Source: Candidatus Pelearchaeum sp.
GTDB taxonomy: Archaea; Thermoproteota; Nitrososphaeria_A; Caldarchaeales; Caldarchaeaceae
NCBI GenBank assembly: GCA_015520425.1
Contig: WAQC01000046.1
Span: 1 to 18,644 of the forward strand
DNA length: 18,644 bases
Reading direction: 5' to 3'
The notes under the pieces are model-generated. The model saw only the letters and a list, made by a program, of their open reading frames with translations. It was not told the DNA's origin and made no database searches. Shown piece after piece: positions 13,550 to 18,644 of the stretch; position 1 is the stretch's first letter, and the number at the start of each line of letters is the position of its first letter. Both the position numbers and the translations under genes were made by a program.

Positions 13550-13792
13550 ATGAATGTGCGCATCGTCTACTGCGTCCCCTGCGGGCATCTCCCAACGGCT
13601 CTGGAGCTCTCGCAGCAACTCCTCTCAAGGTATGGGCAGAGACTTAACAAGAAGTTCTCGGTAACGCTTGACACCTCAGACGGCGGGACGTTTGAGGTGT
13701 ATATTGACGGCGAGCGTGTCTTTTCCCGCCACGAGGCTAGGCGCTTCCCGACCGCTGATGAAATCGCAGCGCGTATTGAGGAGCGCCTCTAG
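13550..13792 (+). CDS. SelT/SelW/SelH (Rdx) family redox protein
   Basis: A small thioredoxin-fold protein of about 80 residues. VRIVYCVPCGHLPTALELSQQL holds the N-terminal CxxC redox site (Cys8, Cys11); eukaryotic relatives often have selenocysteine at the second position, here a plain Cys. The remainder, with VYIDGERVFSR and FPTADEIAARI near the end, fits the family's strand-helix ending. Function in archaea is not established; a thiol-redox role is inferred. It lies between nth and the small cysteine-rich gene, within a group of Fe-S and redox genes. Start chosen from promoter position and from the usual family length. Confidence 0.85.
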   Translation: MNVRIVYCVPCGHLPTALELSQQLLSRYGQRLNKKFSVTLDTSDGGTFEVYIDGERVFSRHEARRFPTADEIAARIEERL

Positions 13793-13796
13793 GATA

Positions 13797-13820
13797 TGGC
13801 CAAAGGTATATAGCTGGCCA
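13797..13820 (+). promoter_or_regulatory. TATA box flanked by TGGCCA boxes
   Basis: TATATAG at 13807-13813 is preceded by TGGCCAAAGG at 13797 and followed by TGGCCAAGCGG at 13815. The two copies of TGGCCAA are direct repeats 18 bp apart, and TGGCCA is itself palindromic. The TATA centre is about 35 bp before the TTG at 13845, giving a leader of roughly 8-10 nt. The flanking boxes look like a possible operator for the small gene, or for it together with lhr. Confidence 0.45.
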
Positions 13821-13844
13821 AGCGGCACGTATTACTGAAGGGGC

Positions 13845-13952
13845 TTGGCCGAGGCCAGGTTAGACGAGTGCCCACGATGCCACGCCGAGGTGTCGGCTGA
13901 CACGATACGCTGCCCCAGATGCGGGCTATGTATAGCCTGCTCTAGCCAGTAA
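13845..13952 (+). CDS. Very small zinc-ribbon-like protein (35 residues, six Cys)
   Basis: An open frame from TTG 13845 to TAA 13950-13952. The product begins LAEARLDE and then has CPRC (Cys9, Cys12), ten residues, CPRC (Cys23, Cys26), and GLCIAC (Cys29, Cys32). Two CPRC knuckles ten residues apart are the pattern of a minimal zinc ribbon; the last four cysteines also form C-x2-C-x2-C-x2-C, which could instead hold an iron-sulfur cluster. TGA at 13836-13838 closes the frame upstream, so TTG is the only start that keeps both knuckles. GAAGGGG just before it may be the ribosome-binding site, and a good TATA box lies 35 bp upstream. The partner and function are unknown. It is followed 62 bp later by lhr. 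Short length is the main reason for doubt. Confidence 0.65.
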   Translation: MAEARLDECPRCHAEVSADTIRCPRCGLCIACSSQ

Positions 13953-13978
13953 CATCAAATACCTCATCTAGGTTAAGG

Positions 13979-13987
13979 GTATTATTC
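13979..13987 (+). promoter_or_regulatory. Possible promoter element for lhr
   Basis: GTATTATT-like A/T-rich element centred about 32 bp before the lhr ATG at 14015. An 11-base palindrome, CCCAGACTGGG, lies between it and the gene at 13991-14001, and GGTAG just before the ATG could be a ribosome-binding site. Transcription may also read through from the small gene upstream. Confidence 0.3.
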
Positions 13988-14014
13988 TCGCCCAGACTGG
14001 GGGACAGGTAGCTA

Positions 14015-16663
14015 ATGACACAAGTCGCAGCCTACTCTTTCGTTGATAAGCCATTTAGCGACGAGGAGAGTCTAGCGGCGCTGGAGAGCTATGTACGCGA
14101 GTGGTTTATGAGAACCTTCAAGGAGCTTACGCCGCCGCAGCGCTACTCATTCAAGCTGATAGCTGATGGTCATAACGTTATAATCACAGCCCCCACTGGG
14201 AGCGGGAAAACCCTAGCTGGCTTCATGAGCATATTGAGCGAGCTCTTCAAGATGGGTGAGCGGGGCCAGCTCGCCGAGAGCGTTTATTGTATCTACGTAA
14301 GCCCCCTCAAGGCTCTGGATAATGACGTGAAGAAGAACCTGATGCAGCCGCTTACCGAGATACGGGAGATAGCTGCGGAGATGGGGATAGAGCTGCCTGA
14401 GATAAAGATAGCGGTGAGAACAGGCGACGTAGCTGGCTCTGAGAAGCAGCGCCAGCTAAAAGAGCCGCCCCACATCCTGATAACTACTCCAGAGAGTCTG
14501 GCAATTCTCCTCAATGCTCCCAAGTTTGCGGAGAAGCTGCGTACTGTACGTTGGGTAATCGTTGACGAGATACATGAGCTCGCTGGCAGCAAGAGGGGCG
14601 CTCACCTCTCGCTAAGCCTTGAACGGCTTCGGGAAGCAGCAGAACAAGACTTCATACGCATAGGGCTGGGAGCCACGCTACACCCGCTTGAAGAGGCCGC
14701 ACGCTTCCTAGTCGGCTACGACGACGCGGGAAGACCAAGACCATGCAAGATAGTAGACGTAACATGGTATAAGCCGCTCCAACTAATGGTAACCACCCCT
14801 GTTAAGGATATCGTACACGCATCTGCGGAGGAGATTAACGAAGCCCTCTACAGGCTCCTAGACAAGCTGATAACGAAGCATAGGACGACGCTCATCTTCA
14901 CCAACACCCGCTCAGGAACTGAGAGGGTCGTCTATAACTTGAAGGAGAAGTGGCCTAGTAAGTATAACGACGCGACGATAGGCGCTCATCATGGCTCGCT
15001 CTCGCGCGAGATTAGGCTGGATATTGAGGATAGGCTGAAGAGGGGCGAGCTTAAAGCTGTCGTCTGCTCCACCTCTCTTGAGCTGGGTATTGATGTGGGC
15101 TATATAGACCTGGTTGTTCAGGTGGGCTCGCCTAAGAGCATAACGAGGGCTGTCCAGCGCATAGGTAGGAGCGGCCACCGCTTCGGAGACACGGCACGCG
15201 GCGTGATAGTAGCGATGGACAGAGACGACCTAGTGGAATGCGCGGTCATGCTGAAATGCGCGCTGGAGAGAAGACTGGACGAGATAAGAATACCAACAAA
15301 CTGCCTAGACGTCCTAGCACAGCACATAGTCGGCATGGCTCTCACACGCAAGTGGAGCGTAGACGAGGCGTTCAAGCTGGTGCGCCGCTCATACAACTAC
15401 CGCTACCTAGACAGAGAGACCTTCATCAGCCTCCTCAAATACCTCGCAGGACACTATGCCGAGCTTGAGGATAGAAGCGTCTATGGAAAGATATGGTTTG
15501 ACGAGAAGGACATGATGTTCGGTAGACGGGGAAAATACACCAGGATAATATACTACCTAAACATAGGGACAATCCCCGACGAGGTTAAGGTTGATGTCTA
15601 TCTTCTTCCAGACAAGCGCTACATAGGCTCTATAGAGGAGGAATTCCTGGAGCGCCTAAGGCCTGGGGACATATTCGTCCTGGGCGGCAGGATGTATAGG
15701 TTCAGATACGCGCGGAGCATGAGCTGCTATGTTGAGAAGCCTCCCAAGGATAGCCTCCCAACGATACCCGCGTGGTTCTCAGAGCTGCTGCCCCTGAGCT
15801 TTGAGCTGGCGCTGGAGATACAGGACTTCAGGGAAGAGTTCAAAGCGATGCTACGGGCTGGGAAGACGAAGAAGGAGATAGTGGCGTGGCTTCTCAGAAG
15901 ATTCCCAATAGAGAGACACACAGCAGAAGCAATACACAACTATTACAGAGAACACTACCGCTACACGGGTGGAAAGCTACCTGGACGAGACGAGATTCTA
16001 GTAGAGATTACATCAGACCTCCAGGAAAGGCGTTTCGTAGTCTTCCACGCCCTCTACGGGCGGAGAGTTAACGACGCCCTCTCACGCGCGGCTGCTATAC
16101 TTGCGTCGGACCAGATAGGCAGGAATGTGGGGGTGATAATAAGCGATAACGGGTTCGCCCTACATATACCGCAGGATGCCGAGGTTGATGTGGAGAAGCT
16201 CCTTAGAGAGTTAGCTTCATGCGACTTGGAAGAACTGCTCAAGCGAAACATACGGAGGACGGAGATGATGAAGAGGAGATTCCGACACTGCGCAGCGCGC
16301 AGCTTCCTCATACTACGAAACTACAAAGGATACAAGATAAGCGTAAGCAAGCAGCAGACAAACGCCCAAACCCTGCTTAATGTATGTGAAGAGGTTAATC
16401 CAAACTTTCCCGTAATAGTGGAGACCTATCGCGAGATACTGCGGGATGTGATGGACTTGGAGAGGGCTAAGCTTGTCCAGGAATGGCTCAGGACAGGTAA
16501 GGTGAAGAGCACAGTAATCGCGACCGATGTCCCCACACCATTGGCGCATAACCTTATAGTCTTGGGCGATGCTGACATAGTGTTGATGGAGGACCGTAAG
16601 AGGAGGCTCCTCCAGTTGCATGAGGCTGTGATGAGGAAGATTAGGCTTGCGGCACGTTCTTGA
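14015..16663 (+). CDS. lhr: Lhr-type superfamily 2 DNA/RNA helicase
   Basis: An 882-residue ATP-dependent helicase of the archaeal Lhr family, with two RecA domains, a winged helix and the DUF4145/Lhr-specific C-terminal region expected for an Lhr core. Motif I is APTGSGKT (59-66), motif II is DEIH (184-187), motif V is STSLELGID (352-360) and motif VI is QRIGRSGHR (381-389). TPESLAILL (158-166) is motif Ib. Motif III, normally SAT, reads GAT (219-221) followed by LH. Lhr enzymes translocate 3'-5' on single-stranded DNA and unwind RNA:DNA hybrids, acting in repair or recombination. Thirteen bases after its stop begins a metallophosphoesterase gene, a pairing known from bacterial and archaeal Lhr loci, which suggests helicase and nuclease act together. 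aLhr1 versus aLhr2 cannot be settled here. Confidence 0.94.
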   Translation: MTQVAAYSFVDKPFSDEESLAALESYVREWFMRTFKELTPPQRYSFKLIADGHNVIITAPTGSGKTLAGFMSILSELFKMGERGQLAESVYCIYVSPLKALDNDVKKNLMQPLTEIREIAAEMGIELPEIKIAVRTGDVAGSEKQRQLKEPPHILITTPESLAILLNAPKFAEKLRTVRWVIVDEIHELAGSKRGAHLSLSLERLREAAEQDFIRIGLGATLHPLEEAARFLVGYDDAGRPRPCKIVDVTWYKPLQLMVTTPVKDIVHASAEEINEALYRLLDKLITKHRTTLIFTNTRSGTERVVYNLKEKWPSKYNDATIGAHHGSLSREIRLDIEDRLKRGELKAVVCSTSLELGIDVGYIDLVVQVGSPKSITRAVQRIGRSGHRFGDTARGVIVAMDRDDLVECAVMLKCALERRLDEIRIPTNCLDVLAQHIVGMALTRKWSVDEAFKLVRRSYNYRYLDRETFISLLKYLAGHYAELEDRSVYGKIWFDEKDMMFGRRGKYTRIIYYLNIGTIPDEVKVDVYLLPDKRYIGSIEEEFLERLRPGDIFVLGGRMYRFRYARSMSCYVEKPPKDSLPTIPAWFSELLPLSFELALEIQDFREEFKAMLRAGKTKKEIVAWLLRRFPIERHTAEAIHNYYREHYRYTGGKLPGRDEILVEITSDLQERRFVVFHALYGRRVNDALSRAAAILASDQIGRNVGVIISDNGFALHIPQDAEVDVEKLLRELASCDLEELLKRNIRRTEMMKRRFRHCAARSFLILRNYKGYKISVSKQQTNAQTLLNVCEEVNPNFPVIVETYREILRDVMDLERAKLVQEWLRTGKVKSTVIATDVPTPLAHNLIVLGDADIVLMEDRKRRLLQLHEAVMRKIRLAARS

Positions 16664-16676
16664 TAGCCTCACGATA

Positions 16677-17420
16677 ATGGGCGTAGCAGAGCTGGTCGCG
16701 CCCTACCCAGCGATATACATACCAGAGATAGACACCCTGGTAATATCGGACCTCCACCTAGGCTATGAGGGGGTTATGGCTGAGGAAGCTGGGCTAATGA
16801 TACCGAAGACACAGTTCAAGAAGGAGATGAACGCCCTAAGGGAGATTGAGAAACGCATCAAGGCTAGGAGGATAGTGTTGAACGGCGACATAAAACACGA
16901 GTTCTCCTCAACAAGCTACCACGAGTCAAGGGAGGTGTCGGACATGCTTGAGTATCTACAGCAGGAGTATGAGGAGGTTATTATCGTTAAGGGGAATCAT
17001 GATAACTTCATAGCTAGAATAACATCGCGATACAGGGTTAAGCTGGTTGAGGAGTTTCTTGATGGTAGGTATTATTTTGTTCATGGTCATGAAATACCTG
17101 ACGGGTTCGCCTCAAAGGGCGAGGTTGTGATAATAGGGCATGAGCATCCAGCAATAGCATTATACGATGATGTGGGAGCCAAGGAGAAGATACCCTGCAT
17201 ACTCTATGGCGACATGCTTGATGGCAGGAAGATAATAGTCCTGCCAGCCTTCTCCATACTGGCGCAGGGGAGCGAGGTGAATATGATACCCCGCGAGGAG
17301 CTTCTCTCACCAATACTCAGACAATACGTGGATGTAGATTCGCTAAACGTAACGAGCGTAGGCCCAGATGTTGGATGCGTAGCCTTTCCGAAACTCGGCC
17401 TGCTACGCGGCATACGCTAA
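16677..17420 (+). CDS. Calcineurin-like metallophosphoesterase, Lhr-associated
   Basis: A 247-residue dinuclear metal phosphoesterase of the archaeal SbcD-related type. All metal-ligand blocks are present: DLHLG (Asp25, His27), GD (Asp71), GNHDN (Asn107, His108), VHGHE (His136/138) and GHEHP (154-157). The frame is open back into lhr (TTG 16647), but ATG 16677 gives the usual start just before the DxH strand. Bacterial proteins encoded with Lhr and a ligase are manganese-dependent DNA nucleases or phosphodiesterases; by analogy this is likely a nucleic-acid 3'/5'-end processing enzyme, which is inference. It is cotranscribed with lhr. Confidence 0.92.
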   Translation: MGVAELVAPYPAIYIPEIDTLVISDLHLGYEGVMAEEAGLMIPKTQFKKEMNALREIEKRIKARRIVLNGDIKHEFSSTSYHESREVSDMLEYLQQEYEEVIIVKGNHDNFIARITSRYRVKLVEEFLDGRYYFVHGHEIPDGFASKGEVVIIGHEHPAIALYDDVGAKEKIPCILYGDMLDGRKIIVLPAFSILAQGSEVNMIPREELLSPILRQYVDVDSLNVTSVGPDVGCVAFPKLGLLRGIR

Positions 17421-17429
17421 AGAATCTGA

Positions 17430-17450
17430 ATAGTGGAATTCTTCCAATAT
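17430..17450. promoter_or_regulatory. 21-base palindrome upstream of the Cys-rich gene
   Basis: Arms ATAGTGGAA and TTCCAATAT around TTC pair at all but one position; the inner TGGAA-TTC-TTCCA (17434-17446) is perfect. It sits immediately before the TATA-like TTTAAG at 17456-17463 and about 47 bp before the start codon at 17497, the position expected for an operator. A second CATTCCA/TGGAATG pair lies further downstream. Confidence 0.4.
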
Positions 17451-17454
17451 GCGT

Positions 17455-17463
17455 TGTTTAAGC
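17455..17463 (+). promoter_or_regulatory. TATA box for the Cys-rich gene and por unit
   Basis: TGTTTAAGC, centred about 37 bp before the ATG at 17497, giving a leader of roughly ten nucleotides. Six T residues follow at 17465-17470, which may also terminate transcripts from lhr and the phosphoesterase gene. It lies between two TGGAA-type inverted repeats. Confidence 0.4.
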
Positions 17464-17475
17464 CTTTTTTGCAGG

Positions 17476-17499
17476 CATTCCAACCCTTTATGTGGAATG
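17476..17499 (+). promoter_or_regulatory. CATTCCA/TGGAATG inverted repeat over the start codon
   Basis: Seven-base perfect arms at 17476-17482 and 17493-17499 with a ten-base spacer. The second arm contains the ATG of the Cys-rich gene. As DNA it could be an operator half-site pair related to the palindrome at 17430-17450; if transcribed in full it could hide the start codon in a hairpin. Confidence 0.35.
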
Positions 17500-17805
17500 G
17501 AGTCTGAAGCAGCCCCCCGATGCCGCGACTGCCACTACTGGCACCCCTACGACCTCCTACCCTTCATGGGCGAGTGCTCCAACCCTACGAGCATACGTTT
17601 CAAGAGCGTGGTATTCCAAGACAATATCGCTGGAAACTGCTTCACAGAAAGAAGCCTAGAATCACTGGACTTCGCCTGGTGCATGACATGCAGAAGAACC
17701 ATACCAGTGAGCGAGCTTCCCCTACATCCAGGCCATGAGCTCTTCGTTGATGCTGCGCGCCTTCCTGTTGAGGATTTGTATGAGATGACGTTTGCGGGCG
17801 ACTGA
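17497..17805 (+). CDS. Unrecognised Cys-rich (probable zinc-binding) protein
   Basis: I do not recognise this 102-residue product. It has six cysteines: CRDC (Cys9, Cys12) followed by two His, Cys27, Cys48, and CMTC (Cys62, Cys65), a pattern that fits one or two structural zinc sites or an Fe-S cluster. The N-terminal part (YWHPYDLLPFMGECSNP) resembles zinc-knuckle proteins in general, and the C-terminal 30 residues, PLHPGHELFVDAARLPVEDLYEM in part, are acidic. There is no signal peptide or membrane segment. An upstream start at 17449 would add 16 residues including two more Cys, but ATG 17497 lies downstream of the apparent promoter. It precedes porC by 13 bases and is probably cotranscribed with the por genes, so a role in assembling or regulating that Fe-S enzyme is a guess from position only. 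Confidence 0.75.
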   Translation: MESEAAPRCRDCHYWHPYDLLPFMGECSNPTSIRFKSVVFQDNIAGNCFTERSLESLDFAWCMTCRRTIPVSELPLHPGHELFVDAARLPVEDLYEMTFAGD

Positions 17806-17818
17806 GTGGGGGGTGTAT

Positions 17819-18361
17819 ATGTTTGAGCTGGTCTTCTACGGCAGGGGAGGACAGGGGGTTGTTACGGCCTCCAGACTCCTGGCGGAAGCCGCGTTGATTG
17901 AGGGGAAGTATATCCAAGCCTTCCCAGAGTTTGGGCCTGAACGCTCAGGCTCGCCAGTCAAGTCCTACGTAAGGATATCCGACTCAATGATAGAGACCCA
18001 CTCTCTCATCTACAGCCCAGATATACTTACTGTGATAGACCGTAGGATAGCTTCCTCCCCCAGTGTCTTCTCGCTCTGTAAGGAGGGTGGTCTTGTGGTG
18101 CTTAACTCTGTAGAGGTAGGGAGTAAGCCGCGTCGTGTTAGGTTGGCTTATGTTGATGCTCGCGGAATAGCGGGCTCGCTGGGGAGTCTTAAGCTGGAGA
18201 ACACCGCTATCCTAGGAGCCCTGGCAAGGGCTTCGCGTATAGTAGCGTTGGACAGCCTGGAGAAGGCGTTGGAAAGTAGGTTCGGTGGTGAGCTGCTGGA
18301 GAAGAACCTCAAAGCACTACGCGAAGGCTTTAGGGAGGTGGTTATGGATGAGCAGAGCTGA
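17819..18361 (+). CDS. porC: 2-oxoacid:ferredoxin oxidoreductase, gamma subunit
   Basis: Gamma subunit of pyruvate (or other 2-oxoacid) ferredoxin oxidoreductase, which oxidatively decarboxylates the acid to acyl-CoA, or runs in reverse to fix CO2. The 180-residue product begins with FELVFYGRGGQGVVTASRLLAEAA, the family signature (GRGGQGV), followed by FPEFGPERSGSPVKSYVRISD and a C-terminal helix region. ATG 17819 has GGGGGGTGT as ribosome-binding site; an in-frame start at 17792 inside the previous gene is less likely. It overlaps porD by 14 bases. Pyruvate as substrate is likely from gene order (C-D-A) but not proven. Confidence 0.92.
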   Translation: MFELVFYGRGGQGVVTASRLLAEAALIEGKYIQAFPEFGPERSGSPVKSYVRISDSMIETHSLIYSPDILTVIDRRIASSPSVFSLCKEGGLVVLNSVEVGSKPRRVRLAYVDARGIAGSLGSLKLENTAILGALARASRIVALDSLEKALESRFGGELLEKNLKALREGFREVVMDEQS

Positions 18362-18644
18362 GCTGGACGAAATCCTGCCAGGCGGGGCTATAGCGGAGCC
18401 AGGCTCAACCGCAGAGTTCAAGACAGCAGACTGGAGGAGCAGCAGGCCAGTCTTGGTGGATTTGGAGAGATGCACGGGCTGCCTACTGTGTTGGATATTC
18501 TGCCCAGAGCCAGCAATAGTTAGGAGAGCGGATGGGAAGATTGAGTTTGACTACTATCACTGCAAGGGCTGCGGCATCTGCGCTGCTGAGTGCCCCTTGA
18601 AGCTGATTGTTATGGTGGAGGAGGCTGGTGATGAAAGCGGCTAA
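18348..18644 (+). CDS. porD: 2-oxoacid:ferredoxin oxidoreductase, delta subunit
   Basis: Two-cluster ferredoxin-like delta subunit, 98 residues, that passes electrons from the TPP-containing subunits to external ferredoxin. GGAIAEPGSTAEFKTADWRS is the usual N-terminal segment, then two [4Fe-4S] motifs: CTGCLLCWIFCP and CKGCGICAAECP. GGAGGTGG lies before ATG 18348 within the end of porC; a longer frame from 18285 is open but unlike the family. The stop TAA is the last three bases of the window. Coupled translation with porC and with the next gene is likely. Confidence 0.93.
   Translation: MSRAELDEILPGGAIAEPGSTAEFKTADWRSSRPVLVDLERCTGCLLCWIFCPEPAIVRRADGKIEFDYYHCKGCGICAAECPLKLIVMVEEAGDESG
18631..18644 (+). 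CDS. porA: Probable start of porA (alpha subunit), cut by window edge
   Basis: ATG AAA GCG GCT begins here in a frame different from porD, overlapping the last 14 bases of that gene. A good ribosome-binding site, GGAGGAGGCTGGTG, precedes it. The alpha subunit follows porD in the usual archaeal C-D-A-B order, and its N-terminus often starts MK. Only four codons are visible, so the identity rests on position. Confidence 0.45.

Noticed and set aside
13469..13618. 50-residue N-terminal extension of endonuclease III
   Set aside because: No family member needs it, the stretch contains the Rdx start and promoter on the other strand, and a TATA-like box sits just before the shorter start.
13991..14001. 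CCCAGACTGGG palindrome before lhr as a terminator
   Set aside because: Only 5-bp arms, no T-tract after it, and it lies between the likely promoter and the start codon; an operator is possible but unsupported.
18285..18347. Longer N-terminus for the porD product
   Set aside because: The extra 21 residues overlap porC in another frame, while ATG 18348 has a strong GGAGGTGG site and a family-like start.
1..18644. CRISPR array, tRNA or rRNA genes, insertion sequences, prophage or toxin-antitoxin genes
   Set aside because: Reading both strands showed no regularly spaced repeats, cloverleaf-like segments with CCA-type ends, transposase motifs or phage genes; the gaps are too short for most of these.

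Overview
The window reads as a gene-dense stretch of an archaeal chromosome. Evidence: archaeal/eukaryal-type ribosomal proteins (L7Ae, S28e, L24e, L18e), RNA polymerase subunits D and N, an isopentenyl phosphate kinase route to isoprenoids, an archaeal-type GluRS, an Lhr2-type helicase, GTG/TTG starts and TATA boxes about 25-30 bp before start codons. Gene content, AGG/ATA-rich codon use and a moderate-to-high GC content suggest a thermophilic member of the TACK/Thermoproteota side, perhaps near Caldarchaeales or a related deep lineage. That placement is inference. No rRNA, tRNA, CRISPR array, insertion sequence or prophage is visible.

Layout. (1) 1-956: a T/G-rich leader and a short-chain dehydrogenase on +, tail-to-tail with the next block. 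(2) 953-2244 on -: rpl7ae, rps28e, rpl24e, then ndk with its own promoter. (3) 2373-4094 on +: gltX, divergent from rpl7ae and overlapping fni tail-to-tail by 20 bp. (4) 4075-11881 on -: one long tightly packed unit, rpoD - rpl18e - rpl13 - rps9 - rpoN - eno - rps2 - MEMO - mvk - ipk - fni, many genes joined by 4-base stop/start overlaps. It links transcription, translation, glycolysis and isoprenoid (membrane lipid) synthesis. (5) 12017-13792: iron-sulfur, peroxide and repair genes: iscA-like and prxQ on +, nth on -, and a SelW-type redoxin on +. (6) 13845-17420 on +: a very small six-cysteine protein gene, easily missed, then the lhr helicase and a metallophosphoesterase. (7) 17497-18644 on +: an unrecognised Cys-rich protein followed by porC and porD of a 2-oxoacid:ferredoxin oxidoreductase; the last 14 bases look like the start of porA.

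Most of the window is ordinary conserved archaeal sequence. The points worth a second look are the 35-residue zinc-ribbon-like gene at 13845-13952 with its own TATA box flanked by TGGCCA boxes, a subunit D with an Rpb3-type cysteine loop but no ferredoxin domain, an NDK with KPS instead of KPD, an enolase with altered conserved loops, a Lhr with GAT in motif III, and paired TGGAA/TTCCA palindromes in front of the unknown Cys-rich gene next to por. I did not find a convincing new defence or mobile system.
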